64,000 bases of DNA from Apostichopus japonicus (GCF_037975245.1 NC_092565.1:9973499-10037498); one strand, 5' to 3'; positions 23,711-36,695 are shown, counted from the first letter of the stretch. Made by a program: numbers and translations. The notes: generated by a model from the sequence alone, not told the origin.

Positions 23711-24390
23711 TTTGTTCGATAGTAGCTATGACTGTGAAGCAGGAGCTTGGCCACCCTCTAATTCAAGGCGGGCAAGGTTGGGGAAATTCGATCAAGGAGA
23801 AACAATCAGAGAATGGCCAGCTTTGTATTAATCTACACGATTTAACAAGCCGGAATATTTGCGGATTAACAGCGGGTATAAATATATGTATCGGTTTAAT
23901 TTTCACTGGTGTTCATTTCCGTTGCCAGGAGGGGATATGATTTGAACGTGGGGGAGGGTGTGAGTGTGTGGGGGGGTCCCCTATGTAGTATTCAACGATG
24001 CTATATTTTACGTTTATCGTCTTGTATCACATGTATATCAAAAACCTTTATCGACACGATCAATCAGTCCTTACTCTCACCTCCTTTCATGCACTGGTGT
24101 ATAACCGTGTATTTATTTTCTGGCAAGATAACAGTTAGGCATCAGTAAGGGTAAATAGGTCATAACAACTGAGAGAGTTTTGTGTCCCTGTAGTCACTTA
24201 CATCCTGGTAGCAGTATAGAGAGAAGAAGCCTACTAGATCAGAGACCATAGTCATCTATTGCTGTGTCTTATTTTCCATCATCCTTGAAACATTATATCC
24301 TCTCCCTTTGATTTCTTGATGTCATAAAGCTGTATTTATGAAGTGCAATATTTAATTCCAGTATTTAGATTGTATATTCTTCTTGTGTAT
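23711..24390. other. Upstream flank of the P2X7C-type gene
   Basis: The first about 170 bases should contain its 5' UTR and promoter. A TATA-like word (TATAAATATA on plus, TATATTTATA on minus) sits at about 23878-23887. The remainder has a G-rich run near 23950-23978 and nothing else recognised. Short ORFs here are antisense or random. Confidence 0.3.
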
Positions 24391-25133
24391 TTGACAGTAT
24401 CCCAGTGATCTCCATTTTTCTGCTCTTGGTTTTCTTTTCTCTGTATTTAAATTCATATTATATCTATCTCTACCCCTATAGCCTCCACCTCCACATTTTC
24501 TTTACTTTCTTCCTCCATCCCTTCATCTGTCTTTCACTCTTGTTTTTTTCACCTTTCCTTCCATCTGTTTACCCTGTATGTTTTAGTTTGCGGACTCCCC
24601 CCCCCCCCCCACATCTCACCCCCAGAAAAATGTTCACAAGGTTGACAAGTCTCCCCGTGCTAGTCCCAAGCTATACACCCTTGTTGTGGTGACCGTTCAC
24701 TATACTTGCAGGTTACTACAAGGTTGGCGCATCTGTAAAAGTTGGAAATACACTGTGTTTTTTTACAGTAAAATAGCATTAGGTTACTGTACTTCAAAAG
24801 GCTAAACTTTCTGATATTCGATACAGCATAAAGCATGCAGAGCAACTACGAAACCAGGACACCCGAACTGTTCGGACTTCGACTGCTCACCATGTAGGCC
24901 TAAAAGAGTAAAACAAGGGAGCTGTTAGAGTAGCAGCTCAAACTAATACGCTCGATGCAAAGCTCGACCGTAACCTATACTGTACAGCCACTGAGTGTAG
25001 ATCAGTGTGTACAGCCCATTAGTTGTGAAAAGTTCTGAACGTAAAAACAAACCACAGACGTTTGTATCACACAACACACACGAAAACGCGGCGTAACAGT
25101 GTACCGCATATGTACTGCCACTGACAAGAAAAT

Positions 25134-25421
25134 GTGCAGGAATTTGTCAAGGCCACCGCTTCAGGTAACCAAACCCGTTTATTGCTTACTCGCCGTAAAT
25201 ACGGGATTGCTAAGAAATTACGAGACAACAGCGACGAACCGGTAGAGGGTAGTATTGATATTATTTTTGAATCGGGTGGTGTGAAGGACAGAATTTACGA
25301 GGAATTTACGAGCGATCCCACCTTTAACAGACTCTTTCAGTTAAAGGACGGCTTGATTTGGATACATGTTTATAAACAGATCACCGTTATCGTTCCTAAA
25401 CAAACAATGCTTGTTAGTTAA
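25134..25421 (+). CDS. Coding-like ORF of unknown function, start not resolved
   Basis: About 95 codons are open, ending in TAA. The composition is richer in CpG than the flanks, with a protein-like pattern: basic at the front (RRKYGIAKKLRD), then acidic and hydrophobic (EGSIDIIFESGG, RLFQLKDGLIWIHVYK, VIVP). There is no ATG at the front of this frame; the codon at 25134 is GTG. TGTGCAG at 25134-25140 could be a splice acceptor, making this a last exon. An alternative reading puts an ATG at 25132 in another frame with a CAG/GTAACC donor. I do not recognise the family. It lies 1.4 kb from the head of the P2X7C-type gene and is transcribed away from it. Confidence 0.4.
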   Translation: MQEFVKATASGNQTRLLLTRRKYGIAKKLRDNSDEPVEGSIDIIFESGGVKDRIYEEFTSDPTFNRLFQLKDGLIWIHVYKQITVIVPKQTMLVS

Positions 25422-25429
25422 ATAATATA

Positions 25430-26691
25430 TAATCACTTGATCAGGTTAAAACTTCAGCAAGCATATTTAGTCAACCTGGAAGCATTCTTCCTCACTATTC
25501 AAAAGATATAATACTCTAAATTTAACCACTAGGCTTATAATGTTTGTTTTACTTACTTTACACAACTTTCTATTCAAACTAACATTTAACCAATCTACCA
25601 AATGTCTGGAAATCTTTGGAGAGTTTAGAACTGGCAGCAGGGCCAGACATAACTGCAAACATCTTCTTTGGCTGACATGACATGCATCTTTGTGAAGAAA
25701 AACTCACCCAAACAGATAAGGGAGATTTCCTAGTATATAACAGTCGTGTTTAATATAAGGAGCTCTTTGATGTCATATGGCCACTACTGTAGCATCTGAA
25801 ACCTTCTACCTCCTCCATCTCTGTTGTAATTTGATTATTTTCAAGCTAGAAATGTTATCAGTTTTGGAACCAATGCCATCATCAGGTCATGTTATGAGTT
25901 TCAATTTTTTTTTAGATTCAGCACTTGAAAAAAACCCATCTCTATTACAGAAAATAAAGATTGTAATAAATAATCAGAGAAGCACTTATAATGGCAGGAT
26001 GATGTCATATTTTTAACTCGATCAAAGAGTCGTAAGAGACTAAAACATTACATCTGCGATATCTTCGCAATGGAATATATAGATTTTTCTTGTTTGGAGA
26101 CGTTGTTCACGACGGTGAGTTACATCTATATAGATTAATAATGGTGGTTGTGTTTTGTGTCTTCTTTACAAATTTTACACAATTTTTAGCGACATAAAAT
26201 ATGAGGTGGCAAAAACGACCAATTACATTGCAGCTAGTGCCTCAGAAAAAGATGGTAATGCTGACAAAGACAGGTTACAAAGTAGAAACAAAATTGTTCA
26301 TTTAAGATGGAGCATATTCCTGTGTACTACTCAAATCAATGCAAATGCATTACGGGCAACAAACAACCTTATGCATCCAACACAGAAAAGAAACGATTAC
26401 GACAAATAGCTAATGGGAATTCAGTGTGCCAGTTCCCTGGTAATGATATGTTATGAAGTTAGCGAGAAATGCGTGTTAAAATGTACGAAAACATTATATT
26501 TTTAATACATTTTAACATCCACATTGTTAATTGCTTACAACTTAATTAATTCTAGCTATACTGTACCATTGGATCATCCAATTATTTTCTTCGGTAAACA
26601 TTACACTAAGCTGGAAAGCTACAACATAAAATGTTCAACGTCAGGGTATCTCAAATGAAATGTTCTTGTGTGAGGGGTTGAGAAATCCTAG
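25430..26691. other. No gene recognised
   Basis: Ordinary AT-rich sequence. A short ATG ORF followed by GTGAGT occurs at 26070-26120 but no compatible next exon was found. No transposon ends seen. Confidence 0.3.
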
Positions 26692-26699
26692 GTATAAAA

Positions 26700-27876
26700 T
26701 AAGGGTGTGACCGTTTAAACGGTTAACCGTTTAACCGGCCGCAAATGCACTATCCGTTTAGAAAATCACAAACCGTATAAACGGAAATTAAAAAAAAAAT
26801 TTCAAATACATGTTAAACATGAAAATTATTTAAAAATATGTAAAGAACTGAGTAATGTACTGTACTGCAAACTATCAATAAAAAACAGAAAAACGATGTT
26901 TTAGGCATGAATAATGTGTTCAATAAAATTATAGTAGTAGGCCAATAGTCATGAACTCATGATAGTGTCGTCAATTCGTTTTCTCAGTTCATATTTGCGA
27001 CATATATCACCCGTACATGTACATCGATCAATGGCATGGTGAAATCCTGTGTGAAAGTATGTTGACCCCAAAAGACACAAATGGTTGTTCTAGAAAGTAC
27101 CGTAATAACATTAACAGCCCAAGTTCATCACACCATGGGAACGATTCAACACATTGAACATGATGTTACATTTTCCTGCCATCTGGACGCCGAGTGTAAA
27201 TTTTGGTGTAATATGCAAATTATGAATGGTACTGTGCTGCGCGGTTAAAACTTAAACTATTGCGACACAAATTTTGGGAAGCTGTTGTTGAAGTAACTTT
27301 TGTATCAAATGTAAAGTACTGTATGGCACGTGACGTCGCTGAAATCGGAGGCTGCTCAAACCAGTTTCAACTTGATTTTTACAACCCATCGCACAACACG
27401 TGCGTGCATAATTTGTTTTCTAAACATGACTTTCAATGAGTAAGCAGGAAAGGTGGGTTAGTTTGCTAAGTTAGGCAAGTTTTTGTTTAAAATCTTGTGA
27501 TAGATAGACAAATATATTGTTTTTTTCTTCAAAAGTTACGATGTTGCCGAAGGCCGATTTATATAAATTCAGTGATCTGAACTTCTGAAGACCACGAATA
27601 CTGATCATGTGTATTATTCTTTTCAGCAATTATTACACGAAATGTCCGCAATATTATTGGGCCTAATTAACATACATTGATTGTCGTCTTGTTGCCTGAA
27701 TTGCTACCTGTTGGAAAAAACCCTTAATTATTGTACTCATAATGTCCTATGTTTATTAATAGTCGAGTGACGGTGCGTCGAAAAAGGCGCGATCGGGAAA
27801 CGGCGTTTAAACGTTTAACCGACCGGCGGCGATCCGGTTAAACGGTCAGCGAAATATCCGTTAGGTCACACCCTTA
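26700..27876. mobile_element. hAT-type non-autonomous transposon with 8-bp target duplication
   Basis: GTATAAAA occurs immediately on both sides (26692-26699 and 27877-27884). The ends are TAAGGGTGTGACC and its complement GGTCACACCCTTA. Both subterminal regions are crowded with GTTTAAAC, GGTTAACC and CCGTTTA words forming short palindromes. 8-bp duplications and short inverted ends are the hallmark of hAT elements. No transposase ORF is present in the 1.18 kb, so it depends on an enzyme supplied elsewhere. The near-perfect ends and exact duplication point to a fairly young insertion. Confidence 0.85.
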
Positions 27877-27884
27877 GTATAAAA

Positions 27885-29392
27885 CACAAGTAGGTTTTTC
27901 CTCCCACAGCTGGTAAGCAATGATTGCTCCCTTCGTTTGTTACGTGTTATTATATAATACGATAGATTTTAGTAGTCTCTTTGAGTACAGGAACATTGGG
28001 TGTGGTCTCAACTTAATTTCACCAAAAAAAAAACTGACAAACAATGCCAATACAACTGCCTACTGATTTTGGAAAGAGTTTGTTTGCTACGTGGAACAAA
28101 TCACACTCGGGACTTTTTGTACTTCACATAAAAGCCAGGATGACAGTATAGATAGTAAGACTGCACAGCGGTAAGATTGAGATCTGTTCTTGAAAGATTG
28201 GCACCAAAGCTGAAAAGTGCCATAGAATTCATATTTTATATAAATATATGCACTGCCTTTCATGGAGAACATAACCATACAGTATTATGTTGCATGCAGC
28301 GTGGCATTTCGAGTGTATCAAATTCAGAACACCTGTCGACATTCACTTTAACACCCAAATACTTTTGCTGCAGGAGTGATAAATTCACAGACAGCTGGTC
28401 CTGGAAGACACGTCGGTTATGAAACCTAAGACTTTGAGGCAAAAAAAGATGCTTTTTTTTTCATGAGTTTTTGTTGTTCATGCAGTGTTACATATTTATT
28501 TTTCATACAACGAGGGGTCTGAAATGGGAAATGCAACTTTTGGATGAAAATCTACTCCTTACGAGTGTGGATATAAAAGAGGACAAATCAGGAAAGAAAA
28601 AGGAAAAAATTATTACTTGAAACAACCAAATATTAAACAAAGTTAGTCTAACCATGGAAGTAAATTATTTTAACTGTATGCAAGCTTGATCTATATATCT
28701 AAGCCCTGTTTATGCTTGAGAGAAAGAGTGAGGGTTTCAGCACCAATTTTGAAGTGTATGCAGATCGATCAGACAGTGTGCTGGGCGTGAAATTTGTAAT
28801 GGTAACGCAGATCGGGTTTGACCCGACATCACATGATTTGACTGTATATTTGCAGCACTCCACATTTTCATCTTGTAAACAGACTTCAACTTCTTGTTCT
28901 GTTATCGTAAACATGCAGTCTTAAATATTATACCACGCACAGGGTCAAAATTAATTGATCTTGTTTCATTGCTGAATGTACACAAAGCATGGGGGGGGGG
29001 TCTGATCTGTAATTGTCACTAATTTTACTAGTAAAGTTCATTTAATGCCCCTAACACAAAAGACACTTGAGAGGCTTTTGCCATCAACTTGTGGAGTATA
29101 AAACAATTTAAAAAACAAAATACACCCCAAATCTACACTCCAGCCAATGTCAATGCAGTTTCCAATCATTTTTTTTGTAATGGTATACAAAATCCTTAGT
29201 AATTAACTAATGAACTGATGCAGAGTGCTTACCAAATTATCTGAACATAATTACTACAGTACATTGATAAACTGGTCAACTGGCTTTGTAAATTAGCAGA
29301 ACTTGGCAGCTAGATTAGCCAAGGTTCTTTTCATGTTGCATACATGTTTCAAAGCAAACAGATTCCAGTGCCATGGGTTCCCATGATGACTG
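27885..29392. other. No gene recognised
   Basis: AT-rich sequence with a poly-A/poly-T stretch near 28440-28460 and a G run near 28991-29000. Short ORFs on both strands between 28087 and 28924 show no conserved motif. Confidence 0.3.
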
Positions 29393-29400
29393 GGCACAGC

Positions 29401-29794
29401 CATGGGCGGCGATCATGGGGGTCCCCCCCAATATTTTAGGTGGGGGGGATATACAGTAGTATCTAATATCCTGGTTCTCAGGCAAAAGTGTACATCTGGT
29501 TGGTCAATTTCAATCCAGAGAAGTGCCATTTCCGGTGATCTGGAGGCTGTCAAAACCAGAAATTTCTTCTACGCTACAAGCCAACCAATGGTGGCACTCC
29601 GCTTTGATAGTAATTCGCGCCCCCGGGTTAGAAAATCCTGGATACGCGCCTGTATATATACATATATATACATATATAGATATATACATATACAAAATAT
29701 CACGAAGTGCGCAAACAATTTTTGGGATGAAAGTTGCTACGAGCCTGCACCCAAGCAAATGTCCCCCCCAATATTTGACAAATCGCCGCCCCTG
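29401..29794 (-). mobile_element. hAT-type MITE (GGGCGGCGAT ends), target duplication GGCACAGC
   Basis: GGCACAGC lies on both sides (29393-29400 and 29795-29802). The ends are CATGGGCGGCGAT and, on the other strand, CAGGGGCGGCGAT. An inner block at about 29570-29612 is the reverse complement of the core seen in the elements at 36771, 42461 and 52257 (ATCTAAGCGGAGCGCCAC type). A TATATA/CATATA microsatellite sits at 29646-29697. It has no coding capacity. Confidence 0.8.
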
Positions 29795-29802
29795 GGCACA
29801 GC

Positions 29803-32494
29803 ACCCCAAAATTGTTTGCCCATGAAATGTGAAATTCGGTGTCCAGTGAGTCCTTACGGTTTTTTACTGTACACTTCAGCCTGAGGACTGCAGCTGCTGT
29901 AATTTTGACATTTAAGCAGCTGTGACTAAATGGACTCGGCACTCTGTGACAAATAGAAAGAGTACTTAAACAAATTCATTAAGTTTCTAAATTTGTACAA
30001 GCTTAGAACTACAGTATACAGGTTTCCCATGCTGACGAGCATTTTGCTAGCTAAGAAGATTACAATTAACTGCACAGTAAACAATGTACTGAAAACTACA
30101 GACAGCTGACAAGTGTACAAAATTTGTTCTTCCTCAGAAGGTTGTAATTACAGGGTAGTGAGAAAATTAACCGTTATCACTCAAAGACAATACAAACAAA
30201 TAATAAGATACCAATCCAAACTCTTATAAATGAACTTAATCTGATAGTGGTTAGCTGTAGAGACTTGCTTGACGAGGCTGACCGAAAATACAGGACAAAT
30301 TACTGTATGAAGACTCCTCCTACTGTAGTTCTCAATTGTTTAATAACAACCCTAGCTATTATACCTAATACTTTATTCATTACCAAGATTGACTTATTGA
30401 TTAATTGTGCTTTGAAATTCACTGTAAATTTCCTTTAGAAATTTAAATTCTCATGATGAATTTGGTCTCGACGGTCCAAACAGTCTTTTTGGTAATACTA
30501 CAGTATATATAATCACACAATCAAGATGAGTTATTCTTTGGGCAAAATCTTGGCCCATCAAAGTTCAAGCAATAACAAACTTGTTTGTTTCCAAACAGGC
30601 AATTACAAGATTAGTCAGAATCAATCTCAGGCAAGTAGTATTGACCTTTCCAGTCATAACAGACATAAGGCTAAGTGTAAAAGTTGGGTACGTATTTTTA
30701 AAAACGAAATTTCTATGACAAAGCACAATTATGTAATGGCTTTCTCTCTCTCAACTAATGTTTCTGCGGTCATTAACTGATTCTCTGGCGGCTGAATCCA
30801 TGAACGTACTGAGTCCAGCAAAGATTGATCACTGGGTTGGTTATTGTTTTTCAATATTATATCTTACATAGGTCAAGTAGGTCAAGACATGTCCTTGCTT
30901 ATACGTCCGATTAATGTTTTAGTTTGACTGCTATACAACGACGGGATACCTATGATTTGTTTTTAGTTATTTTCCATGAGTTCACTATGTCTAGAGCTTC
31001 AAATGTGTCAAAGTTCAAGAAAACTTGAGTGCTAGTAATATCACTTATTTTTTATTTTATTGATATTGTTTTTTTTAAAGATATTCTGCTTGAAATATAT
31101 ATATGAATAAACCACTTGGATTTTTAATTTAAGGCTTTTTAGCTAAATAATTCCTAATGATATCAGCTTCTCGCTGCAGACCTTAATGTTTTAATGTAAC
31201 TGGTCCATTGCATTGTTAACCTTATTAATTCAAGTATGAATGTCACTGACAAAAATGATGCATTCCTTGGATGAAATTAAACACCATTATATTAGACCAT
31301 GACAAACTTTTAATGCATTGTAAACATGATATTTGAGGCTAGGGAAGTCTCATGTTTTCCCATGAGTTTTGTGTCGCTTCTAATGAGCAAACCTATTTAT
31401 ATTTCGGCTAAGTGGTTCAACCACTTAAATAGGTGAGCCTTCAGTTGTTTAAAAGGTCATATCTCAAAAGAAAACATGAAAGTGGGATTAAAATACAACC
31501 TCTCTAGACTGATAATCAGTGATATTTAATGGTCTATAGTCCACCTTTAAAGGATGAGTTGTGATGTGTCATAGACCATTCCTGAAGAGTAGACAGAGCC
31601 TAGTAATATAATAGTTAATGTCCTCCTACTTTAGAAAAATAGTTAGTAGCCGTACAAATATTTCAAAGGGACAAAAACATGTGAGAACATATACTGCGAC
31701 TGTCTCAATCAATGCTGTTTGGATAAACTGTACTTGAGTGGTTGACTGAAAACTCCAGTCTAATGGTTATCACTTTCGGGCAAAGTTGTTAAAATTTTCC
31801 TTGTTGCGACTGTTTTGATCAAAGACCTCACAAGTATTTTCCATCTCATTCTGGCAGAATCTGATCGAAGTCACAGTGAAATCACACAGATTTTAAAGGA
31901 TAAAACTAAACAGCAGACCAAAATCAATGATAAAGTCATACCCTTTCACCTCTAAAAGAACATCTGTTCACTTAGCATGGGGAAGCCAATGTCTACCACC
32001 CTAGAAGGGTGCAATACTCACATGTCTCAACAAGCATGTTATAAAAACACACTTTCATTAGCCTTAGTTTGCATTGACATCTATAGGCTTCTAGGCCCAC
32101 AGTAATGTACAGTATATCTATGTTATTGTTACATAACAGATAGTGGTTAGTCCATGCATGATTTCTCAGACGAGGGGCAAGAGAGATTAGTATCAGACCC
32201 ACCAAGATTACTAGTGAAACAGTGCATACAAACATTAATTAAAAGTGAGTAGGTGATTAGCTTCATCAAGTTTTCCAAAATTGTTTGAAAATATTTCTAA
32301 GTCCAATGGTTTTTCAAGGAGTGGCTACTTACACCATCTCCAGCAGATACTTCGCCAAATACCTTGCAGTGAAATATGATTTCTCTGCAATCATTGACCC
32401 CAATCGTTTCCTAGCGAGTTAATGTTAACTCTCGTGTAGGCGGGGTATTCTATATTTGTATTTGGCTCATGCCTAGAACATAATGTGGGGTGTT
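29803..32494. other. No gene recognised
   Basis: AT-rich sequence with no supported exons. A near-perfect inverted repeat, GAGTTAA-TG-TTAACTC, occurs at about 32417-32432 within CTAGCGAGTTAATGTTAACT. Nothing else stands out. Confidence 0.3.
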
Positions 32495-33360
32495 ACTAAA
32501 ACGAATGACAATTGCGTTACACATAACGAATGACAATATGTTGTACACACTAAAAATTTGCGTTGACTAAAATGAATGACAGTGAATGACAGCACAGACA
32601 TTTGCTTCAACCGGATATCACAGTTCAGACTTCGTGGGTATATTAAAGCCACGCAAACCGAGTGGACGCGAAGTGCATGGCTTACAGATCTAGTAAAGTA
32701 CGGACAAGATACAAACAAACCTTATAGTAAGCGAAATTGTAAGTCTGATTTTAAAACGTAAATTTCACGTCATTTTTCCGATTTTAATTGTTAGAAACTA
32801 ACAATACTATAATCTTGAAACAGCTAAAACTTTCAGGAAGTCCTTATATTGGACATTTCTATGAATTTTTTTTTTTTTAGGGGGGGGGGGTGCAAAGGGG
32901 ACTGGAAGAGGAGAAAATTTGCACCAGTTATGAAGCTACTCTGTAACAGTGGCGTAGGGAAGGGGGGCAAGGGGGCGCCCCCTGGCGGAAATTTTTCCCA
33001 AAATATGGAAAATCTGGGTTAAAATCGCAAAAATCTGAGTTGACATTTTGCGACTGTGACCGGTGTTTTCGGAAATTCCGAGCAAGATGTTTGTCTGCCC
33101 TGTGGGATTATACCCCGTGAACTTAGGGGAATTGAAAAAAAAATATTGTTGTACAAAAATTACATCAAAACCCTGCAACCACGTAACATGCGATTTTCCT
33201 CAAATCATTTTTGCGCAGAAAACCAATAACCGCATTTACTCCACTCTGTTAATCATTCTATCTCTTCTCACCACCGTCCTTCGTTGTCATTCGGTGTCAT
33301 TCGCAAATAATAATTAACCCTGTACAAAGTCAATTGTCATTCGCTGTCATTCGTTTTAGT
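32495..33360. mobile_element. Putative DNA transposon with repeated GAATGACA subterminal motif
   Basis: The left end reads ACTAAAACGAATGACAATTG and the right end, complemented, ACTAAAACGAATGACAGCG. CGAATGACA or TGAATGACA occurs four times in the first 95 bases, and its complement TGTCATTCG four times in the last 90. Such inverted termini with subterminal motif arrays are typical of DNA transposons. The flanks (GGTGTT and TTGTCC) give no clear target duplication. A fragment starting CAGTGGCGTAGGGAAGG at 32948 and a G run at 32880-32891 sit inside, so it is composite. Confidence 0.55.
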
Positions 33361-35093
33361 TTGTCCTCATAATGTGTAGCATAGCGCCAGAGCCTGGGAG
33401 CAAAATCCTCAATTTGACAATGAACCTCAAGTGAGTGACATAGGCGTAACTGGCCTACAGTAGGACAAGTTAAGTCAATGCAAACACCACGAATTAATCA
33501 GTGTACCGTTTGCCTAGCCGACCCTCAATACTGTACGTAGCCTAGGCCTAGTTCTGTGAACGATCTAAGGCCCACTTATGAACGTTTTACCTTACCTTGA
33601 TATCGTGTCCCATTGTCGTTCAGCATCTGATGAAAGTTTTGGGTTTTCCACAGGTATATGGTGAAAATACCACTTGTCGTGGTTTTCACTGGTAAAAGTG
33701 ATATTACTTTTATTAGCTAAATGAACTTACTGGCTTACTACGGTGCAATGAACTTGACTGATGCTAGTATTATATAAACCTAGGCTATACTGAACATTGA
33801 TTCAACGGTCGATAGCACAACTGCAAGCTTGACGCGTTCCATTATAGCAAAAAGAGCAATTCCTGAAAAAGATGTCTTCTAATCATAACTCAAGGTCCTT
33901 ATCGACGCTTTACCTGAAGGACTGCGTGTGTTTCTAATAACCGATAAATACGCGATGGAGGTGAGATCGTAAAATTTTACAAACCCCATTCAACGACAGA
34001 TTTAGCGTATTAGATATACGCACTTTGCAGTGAGGAATCGATGTATCATCAGCAGACGACACAACTACAGCACTGCACTGAATACTATACAATGAAATTA
34101 TTATTCCAATTCAAGTGATTGATTGCTTTACAACTACAAGTACAAGTCCGTGAAAATCATCTTCGCACGGATCAATATACTAGTAAGGAGCTCTTTATGT
34201 GAAATTGAGAATCAGAGGTTCTAAAATACAGCTCCAACTTCTGACGATTGACGTTTCAGACATTAGGGAAATGCTGCAACTAATTTTTAACAATATCTAG
34301 ACACAAACAAACATTAAAATATTTTGATATATATATCTAAATGTCAGTTTAAAAGCTCCGTAGACTATAGATCTAACGCAATGCTTGGACCAAAGATCGA
34401 AACGCCCTCAATCCCTTAGTAGGATAAAGAATTGTGAGAACTGAACGGTGGCGCTATCAAACAATACTTGATTGTGTTTTTGTTCATGGTAATGTTAAAT
34501 TTTTAAATAAGAAGCATCGAACAATTTTCAATTGCTGAGAGTCGATATGTAATTATATATATCATTATTTTGAAAGTAACTTGTTCACTTCCAAAATGTA
34601 CGGAAATGATCATTGTTGCAAATTTTCTAGTAAACAGAAATTTAATTTATATTATTTACAATAGTGATTGTATCACTTTGAGGGGACCTTAACTTTCCAT
34701 GTTTTAGTACTACTCATTTTGTATCCGACTTAAAAAAGTCGTTGTCACGCTGCTGAAATATATTTATTTAATTAAATTAATATTGATTACCATCTCCACG
34801 TTTGTCATAGCAGGTGCTAACTAGGTCAACTTTGATTCGAGGGGAAACCAGTATTTGAATGTTTTACAACTTGAATAAACCCGCACTTTGTAATTACATT
34901 ATTTTCAACAAAAGGCCACTTGCGCGTTACATCTCAACAAAAAGGCATTTTCTTATCAAATAAGAAAGGGACACTTTTGCATTACCAAAATTGCCACAAA
35001 AAAAAAAAATAGTTTGTCAAAAAGGGTCACTTCTCATTTATGAAGAGGTACTCTTGATTTTTCTGTTTTCTAAAATTGGGAGCACACACTCAC
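33361..35093. other. No gene recognised
   Basis: AT-rich sequence with scattered TAGGCCTA-like words near 33540. There is no exon with both splice sites and no element ends. Confidence 0.3.
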
Positions 35094-35202
35094 CTACCGT
35101 TTTTGAAACTTCATTTCCGGGTCTCGAGTTTGTCTCGATAAGCAACTTCATTCCCTTAGCATCGTACATTTTTTTTGCCATCAACCTATGTGCTTCTTCC
35201 AT
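35094..35202 (-). CDS. Possible isolated coding exon, product unknown
   Basis: On the minus strand, a pyrimidine-rich tract and ACGGAG precede ATGGAAGAAGCACAT. The frame then reads MEEAHRLMAKKMYDAKGMKL and continues charged and helical to about residue 36, where GTAG/GTGAGT gives a strong donor at 35093-35088. The amino-acid pattern looks like real protein, unlike its surroundings. No neighbouring exon could be matched, so it may be a lone exon of a gene whose other parts I cannot see, or a relic. Confidence 0.3.
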
Positions 35203-36334
35203 CTCCGTGTCAGGAATATAGAGAGAAAACAAGCATACATACCATAGCTATGATTAACTACCTGTGGGTGAGATTGTGCTCTTGTCAATTACCTGATTGG
35301 CGCGGCCAAAGAAATTTTTCATAGCATCGTCATTTCAAAATGTATGGGAATTATTTTTAACTGCTGAAGGGGAACACGGGTTATGAAAATTTGGACATAT
35401 CGGTGCTTCGCGTGTGACCAGTGCAAAGCTAGAATCTCTTTTCAACCAGCTGACAACTCTACAAAGGTCTAGAGCATTAAGGAAGGCAATGACACGGACA
35501 TGAGATGAAAGGAGAAAGAGAAGGGAGGGGGAGGGGTGAGGGTCTTACGATAGGAAGGGGGCCAGGCATTCAGAGTTGGTTAGAGAACATTTAGGTGTTT
35601 CCTTTGGGAGCAATATGTTCATTTATAATGGCCGTGTGGTGCTAAACCAAAACGGAAGAATAACAAAGTACGGCCAGGTCATTTTTGATGTCAGAACTTG
35701 GATGGTGCTCAATAAAAAGGAGAGGTATGTTTTAACACCCTTCCTCCTATAATGATCAGTGTCAACAGATCTATGCTCTAATACCGTTTTGTTTGATCCC
35801 CTCCCCCCCCCCTTCCCCGACCCATTCTCAGCAATTGGAATGGAGGATGGGGAGAGATTATCACGACCAAAATAATATAATAAATATTTCACATGTTGGA
35901 ATAACCAAAAAAATTTTACCTTGTCTCTAATCTGTGAACATTGCCTTGTGAAGATATAACTACATGAAACATTCCTATGAGGATGAGGTGAGGGTAGGCC
36001 AGTGTCCGGGAGTGGATGTTTAATCACTTCAATGAGATGCTTATCTAAAGTAAAATATTAACTGTTGATCTAATTTTCAAGACATTTCCATTACAACTTT
36101 GTACGAAATATTCATTTATCGATGTCTGTTTTCAAAGACACTGCTCTAATATGTTTAATCGGTATAAAGAAGTGTATTGTACTTAGAAACGATCTCAAGT
36201 AGTAAATTTAGGCATAAAGTTACAAACGGTAGAATTTGGCATTTTCAATAGTATGTATTTCATATCCTCGAAGAAGTTACTTTTCATTGTCCCCCCTACA
36301 CCCCCTTCCCCTTAAAAATAAACAAATTTGTTTC

Positions 36335-36695
36335 TGAAGTACCAATTCGGCATAAAGTAATTAACTTCGTAATAGAGCAAATACAAATTTGGAATGATCT
36401 ATCAAAAAAGTTGAAGTCTATAACTTCAAAACCCACATTCACCAGACATTTGAAAAAGGAATTTATTAACTTATACTAGTATTATATAATCTATTCACGT
36501 ATCCATCTCAGCATCATTAGGAAATTATTACTGTATATTTAATCCTTACGTATAAACTGTATTATATATATTTGTACATTTTCTCCCAGGGAGTCTCCTA
36601 CCTTGTTAAGTCTTTTTAAGACTTTATAGGAGACTTCCTTTCCCATCGTACACAATTGGCGATAAAACAAATAAATGAATTAATAACTGTTTAAT
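36335..36695 (+). mobile_element. 5'-truncated LINE: last codons of ORF2 and 3' UTR
   Basis: A short frame ending at TAG (about 36475) reads IQIWNDLSKKLKSITSK, then TFTRHLKKEFINLY. The pattern IWNxLxxxIKxxxSxxxFxxxLKxxF is the usual C-terminus of non-LTR retrotransposon ORF2 proteins. A 3' UTR follows, with a hairpin-forming AAGTCTTTTTAAGACTT and a tail of ACAAATAAATGAATTAAT. Everything upstream is missing, as expected for 5' truncation. The clade (CR1/L2-like versus other) is not resolved. Confidence 0.55.

Noticed and set aside
23440-23940. 166-codon plus-strand open frame
   Set aside because: Runs antisense over the first exon and promoter of the P2X7C-type gene and has no splice or motif support.
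26070-26410. Two-exon mini-gene (ATGGAATATATAG.../GTGAGT and the frame after TTTTTAG)
   Set aside because: Phases of the proposed donor and acceptor do not agree and neither part shows a motif.
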